Shown piece by piece: positions 15,267 to 22,370 of a DNA stretch of 22,370 nucleotides. The position numbers were made by a program, and so were the translations under genes. Each line of letters begins with the position of its first letter. Within the stretch, counting starts at the first letter, position 1. The stretch is taken from NCBI GenBank assembly GCA_964526735.1, contig CAZGLO010000062.1, positions 1 through 22,370 on the forward strand. Reading direction: 5' to 3'. This stretch comes from JAAUSY01 sp964526735 (GTDB lineage: Bacteria; Chloroflexota; Chloroflexia; Chloroflexales; Chloroflexaceae). The notes under the pieces were generated by a model. That model saw only the letters and a list, made by a program, of their open reading frames with translations, was not told where the DNA came from and did not search any database.

Positions 15267-16361
15267 GTGGCAGTGATCGCATTGAATAGCTTTCGTAAGG
15301 CATATACTATAGATACCGACGTGGCAAAGGAGCCAGTCGCCGCGCGCAGCAACGCCTTTCTGTGGGATCACCACGACCCCGAAGCAGAGGCCGATAGCGA
15401 TACCGACCTGCTCTTGGCAGAAGAGGACGATCTTGAGGTCAACGAGCGCGGGATTGACGACTCCGTGCAGCTCTATCTGCACGAGATCGGCCAAGTCCCT
15501 CTGCTCACAGCCGAGGAAGAGCGCTCCCTCGCCATGCGCATTGAGCAAGGCAACGCCGCCCGCGAACGGCTTGATGAGGAAGACTATGAAACGTGGAATG
15601 AGCGCCGGTCGCTTGAGCGCGATGTTGCGCTGGCCGACGACGCCCGCCGCGCCTTGATACAGGCAAATCTACGCTTGGTGGTCAGCGTAGCAAAGAAGTA
15701 CATTGGCCGCTCAATGTCCTTTATGGATCTCGTCCAGGAGGGCAATATTGGGTTGATGCGCGCGGTTGAGAAGTTTGACTACCACCGCGGCAACCGCTTC
15801 TCCACCTACGCGACGTGGTGGATACGCCAAGCCGTGACGCGCGCGCTCGCCGAGCAGAGCCGCCTGATCCGGCTGCCCGTCCATCTGAGCGACTCCATCA
15901 TGCGGTTGCGCCGCACTGTTCACCGGCTTGAACAGACGTTGGAGCGCGAGCCGACACACGAAGAGATTGCCAAAGAGCTGGATATCAGCCTGCGCAAGGT
16001 CAAGCGGCTGATCGAGGCGTCGGCACAGCCGATTTCGCTTGAGCAGCCGGTCAAGAGCAACGAACGCGAAGGGCGTATCAGCGAGATGCTTGCCGATGAC
16101 CAGCTTGAGACGCCTATTGACATCGTTTCGCAGCACATGCTCAAGCACGAATTGATTGACGTGCTGAACGAGCTTCCCGAACGCGAACGCAAGGTCTTGC
16201 TGTTGCGCTACGGGTTGACCGACGGTCGTTCTCGCACTCTTGAGGAGGTTGGCGTGGCATTTGGTATCACCCGCGAACGCACTCGCCAGATTGAGGCCGA
16301 AGCACTGCGGCGATTGCGCCAGCCGGGGGTGGGCAAATTGCTCCACAGCTATCTTGAGTAG
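15267..16361 (+). CDS. Sigma-70 family RNA polymerase sigma factor (RpoD/SigA-like)
   Basis: A 364-residue sigma factor with all promoter-contacting regions. Region 1.2 starts at DSVQLYLHEIGQVPLL (66-80). Region 2 runs about 127-197, with NLRLVVSVAKKY, SFMDLVQEGNIGLMRAVEKFD and the melting/-10 segment RFSTYATWWIRQA. Region 3.0 is RLPVHLSD, region 3 continues to about 280, and region 4 holds the -35 helix-turn-helix (TLEEVGVAFGITRERTRQIE, about 325-344). His206 matches the E. coli RpoD residue that contacts the extended -10, and Asp209 replaces the Glu. Region 1.1 is absent and the N-terminus is acidic. Whether it is the primary or a group 2 factor cannot be settled here. The start is uncertain: GTG 15267 or GTG 15273, neither with a clear ribosome site. 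Confidence 0.93.
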   Translation: MAVIALNSFRKAYTIDTDVAKEPVAARSNAFLWDHHDPEAEADSDTDLLLAEEDDLEVNERGIDDSVQLYLHEIGQVPLLTAEEERSLAMRIEQGNAARERLDEEDYETWNERRSLERDVALADDARRALIQANLRLVVSVAKKYIGRSMSFMDLVQEGNIGLMRAVEKFDYHRGNRFSTYATWWIRQAVTRALAEQSRLIRLPVHLSDSIMRLRRTVHRLEQTLEREPTHEEIAKELDISLRKVKRLIEASAQPISLEQPVKSNEREGRISEMLADDQLETPIDIVSQHMLKHELIDVLNELPERERKVLLLRYGLTDGRSRTLEEVGVAFGITRERTRQIEAEALRRLRQPGVGKLLHSYLE

Positions 16362-19066
16362 GTCGATTGGACAATATATGGCAGATAGAGACGTGTCTCA
16401 GTAGCTACAATCGGTTGTGGCGCTGAGACATTTCCATCTCCGCCCCGGAACCGGATAAACAGCGGACGGGGGGGGGGCGATGTCGCGCCTAACGATGGCC
16501 CATCTAACCCATCTAACCCATCTAACCCATCTAACCCATCTAACCCATCTAACGACCCATCTGCCCCATCTCCACCGCCTGTCACCCACAGCCACCGCGG
16601 TGCAGGACGAAGCGGTTCCCATACCGCCCCCGCAAAGTCTTCCGACTGGCTGATTTGCATCTCGATAGGCTGATGGTTGTCGGTGGCGGTGATTGCAAGC
16701 GTGGCCCCAATGCGGTTGTAGGTGGCGATATGTGCCTGCCCGCGCGGCGGCAATGCCAAGAGCACGGTGCGGGTGATACTTCGTTGGTTGCTGGCGCGGT
16801 CGAAATAGCGCACCGTAATGGTATGTTCGCCTTCTTTTGGCGGGAGTTCCCACGTGACGTGGTCGTAGAAGGGCTGCGGGTCGGAGAACATGCCGTCATT
16901 GCCCATCTGCATGGCGACAATCACGCTGTCGCGGTCAAGCGCATTCGTGTCAAGGGTAAGGCTCGTCGTGTTGACAACCGTCGCGTTCGTGTTGAGGGGC
17001 AAGGGCGATTCGACCATCTCCACGACCTCTCCCTCATCCAGCGCGCGCCCAAAAATCGCCAATTCATCAATCATCACCCCACTTTGTTCCGTCAGCTCCG
17101 AAAAGCGTCCCAACTCAAACCGCTCTCCCACAGTGACTGGCATAGTCACGCCATCGGTTGCCGCGACCTGTGCGCCGTCAAGGTAGAGCTTCTTTCTGCC
17201 CGCACCCGCATCCCACGTGACAGCGATATGATGCCAGCCCGGCTCAAGCGTGTCCTTCGCAGAGAGCGTATCCTCTGGCAAACCGTGTGACATCTCATGT
17301 TCGTTGGGCGTTGTCCAGAACGTCCACTGCGGCAGGCCATCGGCAGAGAGAACATCACGCCGGATAGCAAGCGTCCCCGGATAGCCATTCCCGCCATCTT
17401 CGGGGTTGGCGCTGGTCGAGAGCAGGTAGTGGCGGTTGACGGGGCTGTAGGGGTAGGTTTCAGGGATCTTGGCCCATAGGCTGATTGTCCCTTCGGAGAG
17501 GAGCAAATTGTCGGCGGTGGGGTAGCTCAACCCGCTCTCCATCGGCAAATGCACCGCCCGCCCATACTGCCCCACATCGAATGTCACTGCGCCTTCTTCT
17601 TGTGGCTCGCCCGCGCCCACCTCTTGCAGCGTATGGCCATCAAAGTGCGCCAAGAAGAGCAGATCCTCAGGCGGGTTGATGCTGAATGTGCCGATAGGCG
17701 GCGTGAGGTCAGGTGTTGGCGAGTCGTGCGAGAAGTCTTCTGGGTCGTGGTCGGGCGGGGTGAAGTCGTACATTCCATAGAGGTCGCTATGCCACAGCCA
17801 CGTACTCGGTTCGCAGCCTGCATAGGAGCCACACGGGTCATCGCCGCCGCCGTACCAGCCATAGGGGTCAACTTGCCGACCGTGGTGGCGCACTTCAAAG
17901 TGGAGATGCGGGCTGCCGTAGGTAAAGCCGCTGGTGCCACTTGTGCCCAACACCTCCCCCGCCTCTACCCACACGCCTTTTGGCGCATCGACGATCGAGC
18001 GCATCTTGGGGGCAAAGCTGTTGAGATGCCAGTAGACGGTCTCATAGCCGCCGCCATGCAAAATCACCACGCCATTGCCGCGCGCCGTGCGGGCATAGGC
18101 GATGCCGGGCGCAGAGGCAAGGATCGGCGTCCCGATGGGGAGGTCGGGGAAAAAGTAGTCGTGGCCATCGTGGGTGTTATATTGCACCGCCGCCGGGCCG
18201 ACGTACGTCATTACGAGGTTATTTCCATCGCCCCCGCTATCGACCGTCGGGTAGGTGTGGTCGAAGTAGGCGAGATGCACCACCCGCACCCCAACCGGCC
18301 ACGGGCACTGCAAAAACCCCGATGTTGGCGCTTCCATAGGGCGGCCAGAGGGCGAGAGAGGCTCAAGTGCTGGCAGCTCATTATTGAAGTAGTCCTGGAA
18401 GACGCGGGTAAATCGCCTATTCAGCTCAAACCACTCATCCGCGGTATGGCCATTCGCCAGGAAACGCTGAATAGCGACGCCTTCTGGCGCTTGATCGAGC
18501 GTCAAGGTCATTGTGACGCCGTCAGTAAAGTGGACGGTGGGAGGCTGTTCATATGGCCCAAACCCCGCCCGTATCTCGCGGCTGGCCCACTCTATCTGCG
18601 CGGCAAACCCTTCCGGGCCAGCCGGGCCATATGGGAAGCGCAAGGCATCATCTGGCGGGGCGGCGGTGCTCAATAGGCCATTGACGGTTTCGAGCAGGGC
18701 GAGGTGGAGGTAGGGGCTAACGCCGTAGTAGAGGCTATACCCCTCAATGATTGCCGCGGCTGATTGGCCATCTGGGCCATCTGGGCCATCTTCGTGGTAG
18801 GTTTTGAGCGGGCCCGGGTGCTGCTCTAGGAAGGATTGCACACCAAGAGACGCCGTCGTGCCGCTGTTCTCGTTTGTGTCTGGGGGGTCAGCGAATACCG
18901 TCGGCGTACCTCTTCCCCCCACTGCCATCATACCTATCACCGCCATTCCCCCCAAAATGACAACTCTGGCGAGAGAGAAGCGACGGAGGGAGCGGGTAAT
19001 GGTAACGAGAGTGGCGAGAGTGTTGGCAATGAGCGTCAAGAGCGAACGGACGTGAGGATAGTACAT
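16349..19066 (-). CDS. Secreted M23 peptidase with LamG-like domain and LDG repeats
   Basis: A 905-residue exported protein with a hydrophobic segment at about 34-50 and a likely cleavage near VFAD. Residues 93-101 are DGPDGPDGQ. The M23 (LytM-type) metallopeptidase domain spans about 295-405, with His299 and Asp303 in HDGHD, His347 in YWHL, and HLHFEV with His387 and His389. This set can bind zinc and cut peptidoglycan cross-links. A concanavalin/LamG-like domain follows at about 470-690 (LLFLAHFDG, GTISLWAKIP, GWHHIAVTWDAGAGRKKLYLDG), then an Ig-like region (about 700-770) and six LDG triplets (839-856). It ends RLYLPYIVQSTYSR, similar to the YLP-type ends I know from Chloroflexi secreted proteins. 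The ATG has no clear ribosome site, and a weak promoter TTCACC-N17-TATAAG lies at 19142-19170. It overlaps the sigma gene tail to tail by 13 bp. Confidence 0.87.
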   Translation of the reverse strand: MYYPHVRSLLTLIANTLATLVTITRSLRRFSLARVVILGGMAVIGMMAVGGRGTPTVFADPPDTNENSGTTASLGVQSFLEQHPGPLKTYHEDGPDGPDGQSAAAIIEGYSLYYGVSPYLHLALLETVNGLLSTAAPPDDALRFPYGPAGPEGFAAQIEWASREIRAGFGPYEQPPTVHFTDGVTMTLTLDQAPEGVAIQRFLANGHTADEWFELNRRFTRVFQDYFNNELPALEPLSPSGRPMEAPTSGFLQCPWPVGVRVVHLAYFDHTYPTVDSGGDGNNLVMTYVGPAAVQYNTHDGHDYFFPDLPIGTPILASAPGIAYARTARGNGVVILHGGGYETVYWHLNSFAPKMRSIVDAPKGVWVEAGEVLGTSGTSGFTYGSPHLHFEVRHHGRQVDPYGWYGGGDDPCGSYAGCEPSTWLWHSDLYGMYDFTPPDHDPEDFSHDSPTPDLTPPIGTFSINPPEDLLFLAHFDGHTLQEVGAGEPQEEGAVTFDVGQYGRAVHLPMESGLSYPTADNLLLSEGTISLWAKIPETYPYSPVNRHYLLSTSANPEDGGNGYPGTLAIRRDVLSADGLPQWTFWTTPNEHEMSHGLPEDTLSAKDTLEPGWHHIAVTWDAGAGRKKLYLDGAQVAATDGVTMPVTVGERFELGRFSELTEQSGVMIDELAIFGRALDEGEVVEMVESPLPLNTNATVVNTTSLTLDTNALDRDSVIVAMQMGNDGMFSDPQPFYDHVTWELPPKEGEHTITVRYFDRASNQRSITRTVLLALPPRGQAHIATYNRIGATLAITATDNHQPIEMQISQSEDFAGAVWEPLRPAPRWLWVTGGGDGADGSLDGLDGLDGLDGLDGLDGPSLGATSPPPRPLFIRFRGGDGNVSAPQPIVATETRLYLPYIVQSTYSR
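16499..16552. repeat. 9-bp tandem repeat coding for Leu-Asp-Gly
   Basis: The unit CCCATCTAA on the plus strand (TTAGATGGG on the coding strand) is repeated about six times with almost no variation. Each unit is exactly three codons. Confidence 0.92.
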
Positions 19067-19206
19067 AAATTGAGCAGATACGGAGTCCCACGTGCATCTC
19101 CAGACGAGGATGGACGTGAGACATTGTTACCACTATCGTGGCTTATAGAATACCACAACCGCGGGGTGAAGGTAGTGCGCGAAAAGACCAACAGATGACA
19201 AAACAC

Positions 19207-19821
19207 TTACGAATCAGGGAGTTTGGCGTTTATCTTGCTCAATACTTCACTCTCCTTCTCTTCGGGAGATTTGGCGGCTGGCCTCCTGAGGCGCTGAATA
19301 AAGAGCTTGAGCCAGCGAACGATGTTAGTGAGGCTCACAAGCCCCGCGATTGAAAGCAGGTACCAGGGAAGCCAATCGTGCAAGATGCTGGTGAGCGGGA
19401 AGGTGGTCAGAAAAACGCTCGTCTCCGTATCGTTGAGGAGGGTGGTGGCGTAGCGTAGGACGTAGCCAACCACAAGCGCACCGTTGAGGAGACCAACCAA
19501 CGCCCCCATCAGCTTGATACGCGCATCGAGGTCAGGAACTTCGGTGGTTTTGGGGATCAACAAGTGACTCCCATAACCCACAATGAGCACCATCAGCAGG
19601 AAACTGAGAGAAACAGCCACCCACGCATAAAGCGGTTCGTCGGAGAGGTATTGCTCAACAAACTGGACAAGTGGCCGCTGCCAGAGGCTAACCACCGCCG
19701 CACTAAAAATCGTGCCGATAAGTGTGAGCAACCCAAAATGCATACCACGAAACCATCCCCAGGCGGTGGTGGCAAGCAGGACGACGCTAATAACGACAAT
19801 ATATACAGTGTCTACAGTCAT
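19207..19821 (-). CDS. CvpA-family integral membrane protein
   Basis: A 204-residue protein with four or five predicted membrane helices (about 6-24, 28-47, 65-90, 103-125 and 145-165). The first loop GWFRGMHFGLLTLIGTIFSAAVV follows the CvpA pattern (RG followed by a glycine-rich helix). CvpA proteins sit in the inner membrane and have been linked to colicin V export and envelope integrity; the molecular activity is not settled. The C-terminal 35 residues are charged and cytoplasmic (RLRRPAAKSPEEKESEV). It is a single gene with its own promoter at 19882-19910. Its end lies 140 bp from the start of the M23 gene on the same strand. Confidence 0.8.
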   Translation of the reverse strand: MTVDTVYIVVISVVLLATTAWGWFRGMHFGLLTLIGTIFSAAVVSLWQRPLVQFVEQYLSDEPLYAWVAVSLSFLLMVLIVGYGSHLLIPKTTEVPDLDARIKLMGALVGLLNGALVVGYVLRYATTLLNDTETSVFLTTFPLTSILHDWLPWYLLSIAGLVSLTNIVRWLKLFIQRLRRPAAKSPEEKESEVLSKINAKLPDS

Positions 19822-19881
19822 AGTGATATGATTTCTCTGCTACCTTTCTGTACAGTCCGAACGCATATAGGCCACAAAGGT

Positions 19882-19910
19882 ATCATAGCAGAATAATGAA
19901 GAATACTCAA
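19882..19910 (-). promoter_or_regulatory. Promoter for the CvpA-like gene
   Basis: On the minus strand: -35 TTGAGT (19910-19905), 17-bp spacer, -10 TATGAT (19887-19882) with extended TGC. The leader would be about 55 nt. Confidence 0.7.
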
Positions 19911-19986
19911 CTCATGCGGGAGCGCTAGGGTTCTATAGATATTCAGCCTAACTGCTCGGTATCTTCGCTTTGCCTTGGCGCGGATA

Positions 19987-19995
19987 TGCTATACT
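19987..19995 (+). promoter_or_regulatory. Extended -10 promoter for rnhA
   Basis: TGCTATACT, an extended -10. It predicts a transcription start near 20002 and a 46-nt leader. The -35 region is weak. Confidence 0.6.
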
Positions 19996-20047
19996 ACACT
20001 CTACGGTCTCTCGTGCACAGAGCGAAGGATACGCTCAAGGACAGCTT

Positions 20048-20560
20048 GTGGAACACAACTCGCCTCTCTCCTCTTCTCGCAGCACCCAGGTGACGATCTA
20101 CACCGACGGCGGAGCCATTGGCAACCCAGGCCCGGGTGGCTATGGTATCGTCCTGCTCTACGGCAAGCACCGTAAAGAGCTACATGGCGGGTTTCGCTTC
20201 ACCACCAACAACCGTATGGAGCTGACCGCCGCGATTGTTGCCCTTCAAACCCTCAAATGGCCATGCACGGTCACACTCTACACCGACTCGCGCTATCTGG
20301 TTGATGGTATTGAGAAGGGGTGGGTGCGAAAGTGGCAGGCAAATATGTGGAAACGGAAGAATGATCCAGTGCCCAATGCCGACCTCTGGCAACAGCTCTT
20401 GCCTCTCCTCGACACGCATGCCGTCACGCTCAAATGGGTACGGGGCCATGCTGGCAACCCCAATAATGAGCGGTGTGATATGCTTGTTCAGGAAGCCGTT
20501 AGACAGCCACACCTGCCAGCCGATACTGTCTATGAAGCGACAGCAGAAGGAGTTCAATAA
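20048..20560 (+). CDS. rnhA: Ribonuclease HI
   Basis: This enzyme cuts the RNA strand of RNA-DNA hybrids (R-loops, primers). From the GTG at 20048 it is 170 residues. All catalytic residues of the family are present: Asp in IYTDGGAIGNPG, Glu in NNRMELTAAI, Asp in LYTDSRYL, and His and Asp in RGHAGNPNNERCDML. The basic handle region (EKGWVRKWQANMWKRKND) is that of E. coli-type RNase HI. GTG 20048 is preferred because CAAGGA ends 6 bp upstream and because the longer open frame from 19970 runs through the promoter. The ~30 residues after the conserved core are unremarkable. The phosphoesterase gene starts 3 bp after the stop codon, so the two form an operon. Confidence 0.95.
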   Translation: MEHNSPLSSSRSTQVTIYTDGGAIGNPGPGGYGIVLLYGKHRKELHGGFRFTTNNRMELTAAIVALQTLKWPCTVTLYTDSRYLVDGIEKGWVRKWQANMWKRKNDPVPNADLWQQLLPLLDTHAVTLKWVRGHAGNPNNERCDMLVQEAVRQPHLPADTVYEATAEGVQ

Positions 20561-20563
20561 GGG

Positions 20564-21961
20564 ATGCAACGACTCGTCTATCTCGTAAGCGATCTCCATA
20601 TGGGCCAAGGCCACGACGCCCCAACCCACGAATGGAATGCATTGGAAGACTTCAAAGTTGATGATGCCTTTTGTGCCTTTATTGATCATATCACCGATAC
20701 GGATGAGCCGGTTGAGCTGATCATCGCCGGAGATTTTATCGAATACCTCCAAATCCTCCCAGACTTTGGGCTGCTTGCCGAAGAAGATCACTACGGCACG
20801 ACCGAAAAGCAATCGTTAGAGCGTACCTATGTTGCGCTTGGCCAGCGTCCTGATGTCGCCTCCGGTCACCCCGATGTCTTTGCCCGCCTACGCGGCTTTC
20901 TTGCCGATGGCCATTCGCTCACTATTTTGGCTGGCAACCACGACGTTGATCTCTTATGGTCGAGCGTGTGGGCGACGATTGCTAATGAGATCTGCCCCTC
21001 CCCCTCCTATGGCCAACTGCGGCTGCAACCGTTTTCCCACACCGTCGGGACAGGCGACCACGGACGGGTCTACATTGAGCATGGGCAGGAACACGACCGC
21101 GCCAATGCCTTTGGCAACCAGATGAGCGACCCCTTCCTCTACGACGACCGCAATGTGCGGCGGCTCAAACGCTGTTGGGGGACGCTCTTTGTCGATAAAG
21201 TCTACAACCAGCTAGAGAAAGAACAGTGGTTTATAGACAGCGTCAAGCCCATTACGCGCATCATCAAGCTTGGGCTGCGCGGCAATTTCTTCTTCACCGC
21301 CAGCGCGATGGCTCTCCTCGCCAAGTTTTTCATTGTCAAAGGCCCGCCTGTCGCCCCCGCCTGGAATATGAGTTTCCAAACGGGTATTCCTACCCCCAAC
21401 AAGCCCTCGCAGAAGCTCTCTGTGGAGGAAGTGATAAATGTGGTGGATGATAACGAATTGCGGGCATATCTTGGCCACTACCTGGAAGATCCCTCCTTCC
21501 GCAACGACTTTGAGCAGGAGATCAACCGCCTTAGCACCGCAAGCCACGAAACTATGCGCGATATGCAGGCTGATACCAAGGATATCGTGTGGACAAAAAA
21601 TGGCGAAGCGATGACTTCTTTCTTTTTGGGCTTTGGGGAAAAGGAGGAAGACCCCTATCGCTCTGCCGCCCGCGCCGTGCTCACCAAACACCCTGCCGTC
21701 TCAACGGTCATCATGGGGCATACCCATCAACCCATCAACGGCCACGATGACCCCATTGAGCTTGAAGATGGGCGTATTGGCTACTACTTCAATAGCGGCA
21801 CGTGGACACCCCGCCTCCGCGGAGACGATTCTACACATTACGAGTGGGAAGACCTCAAAAACCCCGACAACTATACTTCATCGCTTGACTACGTTCGGAT
21901 GGAACCTGACTCCGATGGGAGTTACCACGTTACGCTCCATTCTTGGCAAGAGCAGCAGTAG
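20564..21961 (+). CDS. Calcineurin-like metallophosphoesterase with large insertion
   Basis: A 465-residue protein with every metal-binding motif of the family: Asp10 and His12 in SDLHMG, Asp57 in AGDFIEY, Asn125/His126 in GNHD, His173 or His177 in IEHGQEHD, and His386/His388 in GHTH. The fold is interrupted between about 190 and 375 by a helical insertion that includes a hydrophobic stretch (about 239-258, FFFTASAMALLAKFFIV), possibly a membrane contact. The substrate (nucleotide, phospholipid or UDP-sugar) cannot be assigned; LpxH-like enzymes are shorter. An AAGGAG lies 11 bp before the ATG and the gene follows rnhA by 3 bp. No terminator is seen after the stop. Confidence 0.9.
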   Translation: MQRLVYLVSDLHMGQGHDAPTHEWNALEDFKVDDAFCAFIDHITDTDEPVELIIAGDFIEYLQILPDFGLLAEEDHYGTTEKQSLERTYVALGQRPDVASGHPDVFARLRGFLADGHSLTILAGNHDVDLLWSSVWATIANEICPSPSYGQLRLQPFSHTVGTGDHGRVYIEHGQEHDRANAFGNQMSDPFLYDDRNVRRLKRCWGTLFVDKVYNQLEKEQWFIDSVKPITRIIKLGLRGNFFFTASAMALLAKFFIVKGPPVAPAWNMSFQTGIPTPNKPSQKLSVEEVINVVDDNELRAYLGHYLEDPSFRNDFEQEINRLSTASHETMRDMQADTKDIVWTKNGEAMTSFFLGFGEKEEDPYRSAARAVLTKHPAVSTVIMGHTHQPINGHDDPIELEDGRIGYYFNSGTWTPRLRGDDSTHYEWEDLKNPDNYTSSLDYVRMEPDSDGSYHVTLHSWQEQQ

Positions 21962-21975
21962 CGAGTGTCTATCTA

Positions 21976-22313
21976 GAGCCTGTTATGCACTTCCGACCAT
22001 GCAGGTAATGAACCGCTTGACCATCAGGATAGCAAAGGCCAGAACATGCAAACCCGCCAGCGTTTCGGGCAACCGTTCATCATCCCATGCCAGGCGAAAC
22101 TGCGCTCCACGACCCTGCGGCACGGCAGCAAGACGAAACCCTACTGGGTAGTCGGCAGTTTCACGATCTCCAGACACAGGCCGTGCGCTGTCGCTGCTTC
22201 CGCAGGTTGTTGACCCGTGTCCCTCTCTGGTCGATAAACGCCACCTCCACCATCTCGCCCATCTCTGTCTGCACCTGCTCCGCCAGCTCAGTCCAGCCGC
22301 GTACAGGAGGGTA
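21976..22313 (-). pseudogene. Decayed IS5-family transposase (3' fragment)
   Basis: Read on the minus strand, one frame gives WTELAEQVQTEMGEMVEVAFIDQ. A second frame continues DTGQQPAEAATAHGLCLEIVKL, reaches a stop, then FVLLPCRRVVERSFAW. A third frame gives DERLPETLAGLHVLAFAILM and the stop at 21983. Together these match the C-terminal half of IS5-type DDE transposases, broken by at least two frameshifts, an internal stop and a small deletion after SFAW. The N-terminal half is absent. GAGCCTGTTATGCAC (21976-21990) next to the stop may be the surviving terminal repeat. Not functional. Confidence 0.8.
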
Positions 22314-22343
22314 TAATACCAAATCCGGGTGTATACTTATAGG

Positions 22344-22370
22344 ATGAAACGACTACAGATAACCCAACAC
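22344..22370 (+). CDS. Possible start of a gene running off the right edge
   Basis: ATG at 22344 opens MKRLQITQH to the window end. The beginning resembles the N-terminus of some IS630-like transposases or helix-turn-helix proteins, but nine residues are too few for a call. A palindrome GGTATAATACC (22310-22320) lies just upstream and may be part of a mobile-element end. Confidence 0.25.

Noticed and set aside
16499..16552. CRISPR array
   Set aside because: The units are 9 bp and contiguous with no spacers, and they code in frame within a protein. The other repeats in the window (6, 8, 11 bp) likewise have no spacers.

Overview
The window looks like chromosomal DNA of a Chloroflexota (Chloroflexi) bacterium, probably an uncultured or filamentous lineage. 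This is inference from several signs: GC-rich genes, a zinc-ribbon/Ser-Thr kinase/WD40 protein, split Wzz/BY-kinase exopolysaccharide genes, a secreted protein of a kind I know from Chloroflexi, a PD-rich tail, and a large secreted protein ending in a YLPxxxx-type C-terminus. No species call is possible from the window alone.

Layout. Positions 1-1745 (minus) hold a Ser/Thr protein kinase with WD40 repeats that runs off the left edge. It is transcribed divergently from ruvB (1888-2931, plus). Positions 2996-7505 (minus) form an exopolysaccharide operon read right to left: a GT4 glycosyltransferase, a small DUF4177-like protein, two Wzz-type chain-length proteins, a CpsD-like tyrosine kinase and a CpsB/YwqE-like PHP tyrosine phosphatase. 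A second promoter lies in front of the kinase. tRNA-Arg(TCG), with its own promoter and a strong terminator, follows at 7577-7686.

Positions 7774-8799 (minus) encode a secreted protein with a Pro-Asp tail. A divergent S41/CtpA-like protease (9204-10514, plus) follows, and its catalytic Lys and Gln are replaced. Facing it is a minus-strand pair: a 914-residue STAND-type NTPase with TPR repeats (14405-11661), then 49 bp later a radical SAM/SPASM protein (11611-10511). This pair is the best candidate for an undescribed system.

Positions 14406-15266 are an 861-bp intergenic region with divergent promoters, a nested inverted repeat, a possible small RNA or attenuator, and short direct repeats. 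A sigma-70 family factor (15267-16361, plus) comes next. Its end overlaps a convergent 905-residue M23 peptidase/LamG-like protein (19066-16349) that carries an in-frame 9-bp repeat. Then come a CvpA-like membrane protein (minus), and rnhA plus a calcineurin-like phosphoesterase as a two-gene plus-strand operon. The right edge holds a decayed IS5-family transposase and the possible start of another gene.

Across the window, six promoters on both strands share an extended -10 of the form TGCTAnnnT, in several cases with a -35 at 17 bp. This appears to be the housekeeping promoter dialect of this genome.
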